From a virus: 64,000 bases of DNA. Location: positions 19,278 through 83,277 of IMG/VR virus record IMGVR_UViG_3300020478_001251, one strand, 5' to 3'. Under the pieces are notes generated by a model. That model had not been told where the DNA came from, did not search any database, and saw nothing but the letters and a program-made list of their open reading frames with translations. This document shows positions 46,837 to 52,897 of this stretch, piece by piece. The position numbers were made by a program, and so were the translations under genes. Every line of letters starts with the position of its first letter. Position 1 is the first letter of the stretch.

Positions 46837-47229
46837 TTAAAATTTATTTTTCCATCTTCTATTATATTCGTGGTGGGCCCAATTTTCGGCTCTAATTTCC
46901 CATTTATTCTTATCATATCTATCAAAACCATCCCAAACTGCCATATCACCAGCTTGAATATATTTCTTTAAAAACTTCTTTTTACCATACATCTTAACTT
47001 GTTTCGCATGATGTATTTCATGTAATACTGATACGATAAAATCCTTGACATTTGGATAACTTTTTCGTAATTTAATTATATCATTATCAAAATCATAATC
47101 TGCCTTATTCTTAGGTATGGACATAAATCTTATTTTACTTCTCAATCCATAATACTTTACTAATTGAGATGCAATATATTGAAAATCTGCTCTCTCATTT
47201 AATTGGTGGATTTCTTTAAGTGATATCAT
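46837..47229 (-). CDS. Zinc metalloprotease-like protein with HExxH motif
   Basis: 130 residues. SVLHEIHHAKQVKMYGKKK is a zincin HExxH helix, and WEIRAENWAHHEYNRRW further on supplies a likely third metal ligand (Glu or His). No signal peptide is seen, and no further family can be named with confidence (SprT- or ImmA-like are possible). The gene overlaps the PAP2 gene at its start and is the last of the envelope block. It may cut host or virion proteins; substrate unknown. Confidence 0.55.
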   Translation of the reverse strand: MISLKEIHQLNERADFQYIASQLVKYYGLRSKIRFMSIPKNKADYDFDNDIIKLRKSYPNVKDFIVSVLHEIHHAKQVKMYGKKKFLKKYIQAGDMAVWDGFDRYDKNKWEIRAENWAHHEYNRRWKNKF

Positions 47230-47864
47230 TTAACTTTTAATCCTTGAAATAATACCTTAGCAACTTTCTTACCAAAGTTTTTATCACTTGGATAATGAGC
47301 TTTAGCATTTATTCTTGATTCAGCTACCATTTCACCTACTGAATGATATACTCTTGAATTTCTTGGGTCTGCAAATGAGAATAACTCTGCAATTAAATAT
47401 CCTTGAACTGCATGTCCACTTGGATAACTTGGTGTTTTCATACTATCTAATTGAGTACCATTTAAATCAATATCATGTATCTTAGCAACTTGATATGGTC
47501 TTGGTCTATTATAATGATATTTCATTTTCATAATAAATTTTGCACTTTCTTTAATAACTTGTTTTACAAAAGTTTCTGATAAAGGGATTTGATACTCCTC
47601 AATTAATGGTAAGAAACTTCCTTTAACATCATCACCTTTCTCTACGAATTCTTTATTAGTTTTTAATGAACTAAGATATTTTATTTCTCGTAAAGTAGTA
47701 TTTGAATCGTTATCTGGTTTTAATGTAAATCCTAAACTATATGGTAATTGTAAATCTTCTTTAAACACAGTCAAAGGCATATTCATCCTATTCCTATGTT
47801 TAGGTTTTATATCTTCTGAATAAACCATACTCTTTAGGTTTATCAGTTCTTTTAATTTAATCAT
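47226..47864 (-). CDS. PAP2-type (class A acid phosphatase-like) phosphatase
   Basis: 212 residues with the three phosphatase motifs: KMKYHYNRPRPYQVA (K...RP), TPSYPSGHAVQGYLI (PSGH) and ESRINAKAHYPSDKNFGKKV (SR...H...D). These line up as in PAP2/vanadium haloperoxidase-type enzymes. No signal peptide or multiple membrane segments are seen, so it is soluble rather than a lipid phosphatase. TAAATG joins its start to a small basic gene upstream. It may dephosphorylate an envelope or nucleotide-sugar substrate. Confidence 0.75.
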   Translation of the reverse strand: MIKLKELINLKSMVYSEDIKPKHRNRMNMPLTVFKEDLQLPYSLGFTLKPDNDSNTTLREIKYLSSLKTNKEFVEKGDDVKGSFLPLIEEYQIPLSETFVKQVIKESAKFIMKMKYHYNRPRPYQVAKIHDIDLNGTQLDSMKTPSYPSGHAVQGYLIAELFSFADPRNSRVYHSVGEMVAESRINAKAHYPSDKNFGKKVAKVLFQGLKVK

Positions 47865-48008
47865 TTATCTACCCCATTGTGGTCTTTGATTAGTAGGATT
47901 TTTTGCTTTCCACTTTTTATGTTGGTTAGCTGTCCTACCCTCTTTTTTCCACTTTGCGTTCAATTTCTGTTTTAATTGTTTTCTGCTCTTTGCTGCTCTA
48001 TTTGGCAT
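47865..48008 (-). CDS. Small basic protein
   Basis: 47 residues, strongly basic: MPNRAAKSRKQLKQKLNAKW followed by KKEGRTANQHKKWKAKNPTN. No Cys and three Trp. The ATG at 48008 follows GGGAAGA, and its stop touches the PAP2 start (TAAATG). It overlaps the holin-like gene by 11 nt. No family is recognised; the charge suggests nucleic acid or membrane binding. Confidence 0.5.
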   Translation of the reverse strand: MPNRAAKSRKQLKQKLNAKWKKEGRTANQHKKWKAKNPTNQRPQWGR

Positions 48009-48243
48009 TCTTCCCTTTCAAAAAGTTCAAATCGTCTGTAATACGATTAACTTGTTCCAATAATTGTTCGTGTCTTCTATCCATTACCTCGTCTGCTCGA
48101 TTCCAACGGTCAATCAACTTTATACAAATTGCTTCAACTTCATGCAATTTTGAAGTTAACGATGATTGTAAAAATTTAATCATACCTATGAACAATGCTA
48201 TAATTACACCGACTGCCCCATACTCTATGTATGATTCTATCAT
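47998..48243 (-). CDS. Holin-like small membrane protein
   Basis: 81 residues: a short N-terminal segment, one membrane helix (IEYGAVGVIIALFIGMIKFL), then a charged helical tail (EVEAICIKLIDRWNRAD, EQLLEQVNRITDDLNFLKG). This single-TM plus coiled tail layout resembles small phage holins, but holins are too varied to call by sequence. It is followed within the same unit by the basic protein and PAP2 gene, and preceded by another TM plus coiled-coil protein, so a lysis role is plausible. Confidence 0.45.
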   Translation of the reverse strand: MIESYIEYGAVGVIIALFIGMIKFLQSSLTSKLHEVEAICIKLIDRWNRADEVMDRRHEQLLEQVNRITDDLNFLKGKNAK

Positions 48244-48252
48244 GTATTTCTC

Positions 48253-48969
48253 CTATTTCCAATCTACAATTTTAAATAAATTGTAAGATATTCCAAAACC
48301 AATAACTGGTTCAGTTAAACCAGTTTGTTGATTATAAACAATGCCCCCAAATGGCCCAATACTAAGTTGATTTCGTGGAGCTTTTATTTTCATTGGATTT
48401 CCAGTTCTTCCTCTTAATCTTATTCCGTTAAAATCACTCTCAGGAATTAATGGATAATATTCACCTTTGATTTCACCCTCAACTATTTCTGGCATAGGTA
48501 ATTCTAAACTACCATTAAATGCTAAATCTGTTTCATAGTCTACAATAGAATCTCCAACAATTCGAATACCACTTCTACCAAAAATTCTCAGATAGTTACT
48601 TTGAGTGCCAAATTCTTTTTCAAATGGCACTATTCCAGTCGAACCACCATTAGTATTACTATATTGATAAATATCGATACTATCAAGTTTTGAGTTTACT
48701 TCCAGTAATTCCCTTTGTAGATTCTGAATTTCTTGTGTCAATTCAGATATCTTATTATATTGGTCTACATCTAATTGTGCTATTTCATTTATGTTTGTTC
48801 TATTAGTATCGATATCATTAGTATTTTCTATAATTAATTCATCTTGTCTTTTTGAATCATCTTTTAGAAAATCCATTTCTTGTTTAGCATAATAATATCT
48901 TGTTCCAACTATGACACAAATAAAAATCCCATTTAATAGTAACCCTAATATTAACTCTCTTTTATTCAT
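48253..48969 (-). CDS. Membrane-anchored coiled-coil protein, spanin-like
   Basis: 238 residues. An N-terminal membrane helix (ELILGLLLNGIFICVIVGT) is followed by a predicted coiled coil (residues about 30-100). The C-terminal region has NQLSIGPFGGIVY and VIGFGISYNLFKIVDWK, a pattern seen in outer-membrane-directed proteins. An inner-membrane anchor plus a periplasmic coil and outer-membrane-like end would suit a one-piece spanin, but this is only a shape argument. It is between a holin-like gene and a CsgG-like gene. Confidence 0.4.
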   Translation of the reverse strand: MNKRELILGLLLNGIFICVIVGTRYYYAKQEMDFLKDDSKRQDELIIENTNDIDTNRTNINEIAQLDVDQYNKISELTQEIQNLQRELLEVNSKLDSIDIYQYSNTNGGSTGIVPFEKEFGTQSNYLRIFGRSGIRIVGDSIVDYETDLAFNGSLELPMPEIVEGEIKGEYYPLIPESDFNGIRLRGRTGNPMKIKAPRNQLSIGPFGGIVYNQQTGLTEPVIGFGISYNLFKIVDWK

Positions 48970-48973
48970 ATAA

Positions 48974-49492
48974 TTACTTTATTTTAACTATCGCATCATC
49001 AATGGCTTTTCTAACAGCACCACCCAATTCACTTTGACCGAATTGAGCTTCATCCTCAATTTGTAATCCAGCCGCTGTAATTTGTGTTTCTATTTCACCA
49101 CTTCCACGATAAGCTCTTGTAACTCCTTCTTTATTATCAATCATATTAATCACCAAATTTATTTGTGTTGATTGTTTTCTACGATTAAATAAACCAACAA
49201 TACTAAACGCCTCGTTTGGTTTACCAATATAAAGAACTTCTACATTTGCAGTAAAATCAGCATTATCATCTTCAGTTAATTGATACCTTGTTTCTAAAAA
49301 TTGTTCTTCTAACAATTGACGAATACCCAAAGTAACTTTGTTATCTTCAATTCCAACTGATTCATCTACTTTAACGAATTGTGATATTTTTAATGTAGGC
49401 CAAGATACATCTTCACCAACTACAACTGGTGTAGGTAGAGATTGTGTATATCCAAATCCCATCATTAATAACATCAAAATTAGTTTTTTCAT
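48974..49492 (-). CDS. CsgG-like periplasmic protein with signal peptide
   Basis: 172 residues from ATG at 49492, with AAGGAGA upstream; an upstream in-frame extension overlaps the preceding gene and lacks the signal-peptide start. The signal peptide MKKLILMLLMMGFGYTQ would be cut before SLP. The mature part resembles CsgG-type assembly proteins: VTLGIRQLLEEQF, ADFTANVEVLYIG, STQINLVINMIDNKEG, and a C-terminal ELGGAVRKAIDDAIVKIK. It has no lipobox Cys. The second CsgG-like gene (50495-51136) is a lipoprotein. It may assist secretion or outer-membrane assembly. Confidence 0.5.
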   Translation of the reverse strand: MKKLILMLLMMGFGYTQSLPTPVVVGEDVSWPTLKISQFVKVDESVGIEDNKVTLGIRQLLEEQFLETRYQLTEDDNADFTANVEVLYIGKPNEAFSIVGLFNRRKQSTQINLVINMIDNKEGVTRAYRGSGEIETQITAAGLQIEDEAQFGQSELGGAVRKAIDDAIVKIK

Positions 49493-49502
49493 TTTCTTCT
49501 CC

Positions 49503-50489
49503 TTAAAAGTATGTCCCAAATAATAGGTTAAAAGTTTTACTTCTTTCACCATAATCATTTACGACAGTGTTATATCCCATACTCACACCTAAATTGAATG
49601 TGAACGCTTGTCCAAGTTTCCAATCAACAGCAAGTGTTGGAAATAACATTATTGGACTTCTTAATAATAAATATGATGAATCGCGATTTAAACCACCATA
49701 ATATCTAAGTAATGTGTAAGATACATAATTACTCAATGTTACATTAACACTACGAAATTTAATAGGTATTCTCATACCATATAATACATTTAAATTTCCA
49801 AAAGTATTATCACTAACACTACCAAAACTCGCCGTCAATACAATAACTTCAGCTTGTTCCTTTACTAACGATTTTGCATAAGATGTTGATGCTAACCAAT
49901 CCCATCCTGTAAATGTTTTAAAAGTTACTCCTGTGGCACTTATTACTCTATTCTGTTTTTTAGCAAGAAAATTAACTCCTTGTCCATAAGTTCCACTAAA
50001 TCTTTTAAAATCATTAGTAAAATTTACATTACCATCATATCTACTTTTCCCATCAAAACTTGTTCTTGTGTAAACACTATTAAATGATGTTACCCAAGTA
50101 GTATCCTTTTGTGGTGAACTTCTAATAGCATAATTAACCTGTGTTGGTTCATTACTAATATCACTTTTACTAAATTGTTCTGTAGCATTACTTGCTAATG
50201 CTGAAGCAAGAATCTCTTCCGCAACTCTAACTGCACAAGGGAATAAATCTTCGAAATCATTGTAAACTCCCTCTGCCCAAGATTCTAACTCTCCATTCAG
50301 AACTTGTTCTAATGTAAAAAATTTTGTTCGATTATAATAAGTGACTCTAAAACCTTCGCCATCTTGAGTTACACTATAAGAATGTCCTTGTATTAAATTT
50401 TTATCACAAGGGTCTATGTAACTATAAAAAAAGCCTTGGGCAGAGAGACTACTGCATAATAATATTATGTATAAAACCCTCTGCCACAT
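49503..50489 (-). CDS. Outer-membrane beta-barrel protein with signal peptide
   Basis: 328 residues. Signal peptide MWQRVLYIILLCSSLSAQ, then a soluble N-terminal part with two Cys (FFYSYIDPCDKNLI, EDLFPCAVRVAEEIL), then alternating aromatic/hydrophobic strands typical of a barrel, and an end NLLFGTYF with terminal Phe as in outer-membrane proteins. It lies directly between the two CsgG-like genes, in the place of an outer-membrane partner. No specific family is recognised. ATG at 50489 follows the CsgG-like lipoprotein stop by 5 nt. Confidence 0.6.
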   Translation of the reverse strand: MWQRVLYIILLCSSLSAQGFFYSYIDPCDKNLIQGHSYSVTQDGEGFRVTYYNRTKFFTLEQVLNGELESWAEGVYNDFEDLFPCAVRVAEEILASALASNATEQFSKSDISNEPTQVNYAIRSSPQKDTTWVTSFNSVYTRTSFDGKSRYDGNVNFTNDFKRFSGTYGQGVNFLAKKQNRVISATGVTFKTFTGWDWLASTSYAKSLVKEQAEVIVLTASFGSVSDNTFGNLNVLYGMRIPIKFRSVNVTLSNYVSYTLLRYYGGLNRDSSYLLLRSPIMLFPTLAVDWKLGQAFTFNLGVSMGYNTVVNDYGERSKTFNLLFGTYF

Positions 50490-50494
50490 TCATT

Positions 50495-51136
50495 TTACCA
50501 ACCTCTTCGGTCAATTGCTTTAATAACATTGACTACGGCTGTTTCCATAGCTTTGTTTGAAGCAGAACTTAAAGAACTTTGATTCCAACTCATATCAGGA
50601 TTTATTAAAAATCCTTTACCTATGGTTGAAGCTCTTCCTTGTCCACTACCAACTACATATTGTGTATTTTCGAGATTAACAAGTTTTACTTGAATACCAA
50701 CTATGGTTTCATTACTTGTTACAACTTTACCACCCTTGATATCTTCTTTCAAGTTTACGGCAAAATCATAAATGGTTACATATCCCCAATATTTAGCTTT
50801 ATCGATTTTTGCATTGTTGGCCTTTAAATCATTTAACATCGCTAACTGATTATCTCTATCAGCCTCAATCAAATTAAACCTACCAACATAAGATACTACA
50901 TTCTGTAGTTCTTGTGTTAGTCCAAACGCAACTCTCTTTTCAGCTAATTCAGGATATTGTTCTTCAACTTCTTTGTTGAACTTTACCTCTACAATTTTTA
51001 ATCCGTCAACTTTAGTGATTTCCACTTCATCAAGTGATTTCTGTTTCTCGTATTCACCAACATATTGTTCGGTTGATACTGATGCGGCACATCCTATAAA
51101 AACCATTGCAAACAACATTGAGAATAGTTTGTTCAT
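50495..51136 (-). CDS. CsgG-like outer-membrane lipoprotein
   Basis: 213 residues. The signal peptide ends in a lipobox (MVFIGCAAS), so the mature protein is probably a lipoprotein. The domain shows CsgG-family features: ELQNVVSYVGRFNLIEADRD, VTIYDFAVN, VGIQVKLVNLENTQYV and NKAMETAVVNVIKAI. CsgG forms the curli export pore in Enterobacteria. No curlin subunit or CsgE/F is obvious here. CsgG-like genes have been reported in some marine myoviruses (general recollection, not checked). It overlaps the preceding gene by 4 nt. Confidence 0.65.
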   Translation of the reverse strand: MNKLFSMLFAMVFIGCAASVSTEQYVGEYEKQKSLDEVEITKVDGLKIVEVKFNKEVEEQYPELAEKRVAFGLTQELQNVVSYVGRFNLIEADRDNQLAMLNDLKANNAKIDKAKYWGYVTIYDFAVNLKEDIKGGKVVTSNETIVGIQVKLVNLENTQYVVGSGQGRASTIGKGFLINPDMSWNQSSLSSASNKAMETAVVNVIKAIDRRGW

Positions 51137-51531
51137 TTTTTATCTCCTCTTGTTTCCCATCCATAAGGTCGTTTTTTATTATGTCCCTTATGATGAGATT
51201 TTTTAGCGTATTCGTGTCCTATCCAAAAAGAAATTCCACCAACAACTACATAACTTAAAACTCTATGTTTTTTTGTTGGTTTTTTAACTTCATATCTTTT
51301 ATGGTCTAATGCTCTCATGTGAGCTCTTTTATGTGCTGCTTCGAATTTTCTCCATTCAGCATCTTGAGCTCCCATCCACACCTTTTGTCCCCAAGAAAGT
51401 TTATTCATCTTTTCTTGAGCAAGATTTTGTCTCATTTCTCTTTGTTCTTGTTTAGTAATTTCTTTATCGGTTTCTGTTTGTTGTCCAAATAAAGGAACCA
51501 TTAAACATATCATAAATACTATCTTTTTCAT
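51133..51531 (-). CDS. Exported or membrane basic protein
   Basis: 132 residues. N-terminal signal peptide (MKKIVFMICLMVPLFGQ) cut before QTE, a basic helical body with Trp (SWGQKVWMGAQDAEWRKFE, HKRAHMRALDHKR), one hydrophobic segment (LSYVVVGGISFWIGHE) and a His/Lys-rich tail. No family recognised. The combination suggests a periplasmic or membrane protein. It overlaps the CsgG-like lipoprotein gene by 4 nt. Confidence 0.5.
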   Translation of the reverse strand: MKKIVFMICLMVPLFGQQTETDKEITKQEQREMRQNLAQEKMNKLSWGQKVWMGAQDAEWRKFEAAHKRAHMRALDHKRYEVKKPTKKHRVLSYVVVGGISFWIGHEYAKKSHHKGHNKKRPYGWETRGDKK

Positions 51532-51544
51532 AGTACTCCTTTCC

Positions 51545-51925
51545 CTATCTGAAATCAGATAGTGGGTCTTTTAATAATTTCTCCAATCGTTTAATCTCAT
51601 CTTGTAATTTATCAATCTCATTTTCAAGTTTGATAATATCACCATCATAAGATTTAACTTTTGGTGTTTTTAATCCATCAACTTTCTCACGAAGATATTT
51701 AAAATCTTCATCATACTTATTGAATTTTTCTGTTACAATTTCTATATCAGAGGCTTCTGCAAATCCTTGAACTACTTCTTCCAACCCATCAATACGGCCA
51801 GTAAAACTATACCAACCAGCAATGACGGTAGAAAGAAAAGTAACAATAGCAATAATATTATTAATTGATACTTTGAATCCTTTTGATTTAACTTCTTCAA
51901 TTGCTTGTTCTATATCCTTTGCCAT
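51545..51925 (-). CDS. Single-TM coiled-coil protein, holin- or anchor-like
   Basis: 126 residues from ATG at 51925 (GGAG seven bases ahead); another ATG five codons upstream is less likely. One membrane helix (NNIIAIVTFLSTVIAGWYSF) is followed by a long charged coiled coil (SDIEIVTEKFNKYDEDFKYL, ENEIDKLQDEIKRLEKLLKD). It lies just after the PorV/PorQ-like gene and before the basic exported protein. It has the same TM-plus-coil form as 47998-48243 and could be a second holin-like or a scaffold protein. Confidence 0.45.
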   Translation of the reverse strand: MAKDIEQAIEEVKSKGFKVSINNIIAIVTFLSTVIAGWYSFTGRIDGLEEVVQGFAEASDIEIVTEKFNKYDEDFKYLREKVDGLKTPKVKSYDGDIIKLENEIDKLQDEIKRLEKLLKDPLSDFR

Positions 51926-51926
51926 C

Positions 51927-52793
51927 TTATATCTCCACATTTATTGTTAATAATAGAGTATTTTTTAGTGGATGTGTTTCATCACCTTGTAACATACCCA
52001 ACCCTATTTTATATCTGTCATATTTTATATCAAGACCTACTGATGGATAATTCAATTGATTATCAATATCATTGAAATATCCTGCCTTAAACCAAAGCAT
52101 ATCTTTATAATTATAAGATATTCCTTGACCATGTGTATAATATCCATCATATAAGTTCCATTGATTATAAATATCCCATTCTTTAATTGGAATTTGTATT
52201 CCCACATTAAAACTTGTTGGTATTTCCAAACTATAACCATTCATCTTTGTCATTAAACCAAAGTTTTGAACAGCAAAATCTACATTAACTCTACCATATA
52301 ATTTTTCAAGATGTATTCCAGCATCAAATAACATTCCATTTGTTTTTTCTAAATGTAAATCATGAAATACTACCTTTCCTCTAAATCCAATAGATACACT
52401 ATCCATCTTCTCACCTTTATACTTTAATGGTGTTCCCCAACCTACAGCAGCTGCCATAGAATTAGGTGAAAAGTGTCCATTTACCAATCCATCTACATCG
52501 GTATATTTTTGTTCACCATAATCAAAATATAGTAAACTAAAATCAAAAGTTTTCCAATTGGCTTGAACATAATTATATCCCATATCGTCAACAATATTAC
52601 CCAACCATTTTACATTAGTAAAACTTAAATCCGTTGTAGTATCAGTATTGAATGAATTCATTGCTGGATTTCTAAACGCTAACGATTGATTACCAAGTAT
52701 TGTTTCTCCTGTTGTTGGTGAAATTGTTAATATACGATTAACTTGTCCAAACAAGGAAGTTATCAAAAGTAATCCTAATAATACATTTTTCAT
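51927..52793 (-). CDS. PorV/PorQ-like outer-membrane beta-barrel with signal peptide
   Basis: 288 residues from ATG at 52793 (an upstream GTG lies inside the TM gene). Signal peptide MKNVLLGLLLITSLFGQ. The mature start (TGETILGNQSLAFRNPAMNS) and barrel strands (VKWLGNIVDDMGYNYVQANW, SVSIGFRGKVVFHDL, VNVDFAVQNFGL, PTSFNVGIQIP, KIGLGML) resemble PorV/PorQ proteins of FCB bacteria, which carry T9SS cargo at the outer membrane. The cargo-like protein at 52897-55557 is two genes upstream. No single diagnostic motif exists, so this is a fold and context call. Confidence 0.6.
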   Translation of the reverse strand: MKNVLLGLLLITSLFGQVNRILTISPTTGETILGNQSLAFRNPAMNSFNTDTTTDLSFTNVKWLGNIVDDMGYNYVQANWKTFDFSLLYFDYGEQKYTDVDGLVNGHFSPNSMAAAVGWGTPLKYKGEKMDSVSIGFRGKVVFHDLHLEKTNGMLFDAGIHLEKLYGRVNVDFAVQNFGLMTKMNGYSLEIPTSFNVGIQIPIKEWDIYNQWNLYDGYYTHGQGISYNYKDMLWFKAGYFNDIDNQLNYPSVGLDIKYDRYKIGLGMLQGDETHPLKNTLLLTINVEI

Positions 52794-52897
52794 TTCTCTA
52801 TTCTCTCCTGTGTCCACATAATAAATTTAAACAACCCATAAAAGATTGTTAATCCTATTGGTATTCCTATTATAAAAAGTGTTTGTTCATAATTCAT
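52790..52897 (-). CDS. Small single-TM protein
   Basis: 35 residues: MNYEQTLFIIGIPIGLTIFY and then GLFKFIMWTQERIEK. It is mostly one membrane helix with a basic/charged end. The ATG at 52897 overlaps the stop of the T9SS-cargo-like gene as TAATG, and the stop overlaps the PorV/PorQ-like start as ATGA, so it is coupled to both. No family recognised. Confidence 0.55.
   Translation of the reverse strand: MNYEQTLFIIGIPIGLTIFYGLFKFIMWTQERIEK

Noticed and set aside
47954-48286. Plus-strand open frame of 110 residues across the holin-like and basic protein genes.
   Set aside because: It covers several minus-strand genes with overlaps and ribosome sites, and shows no family features.
48974-51136. 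A complete curli operon.
   Set aside because: No curlin (CsgA/B) repeats and no clear CsgE or CsgF are present, so only CsgG-like parts are claimed.
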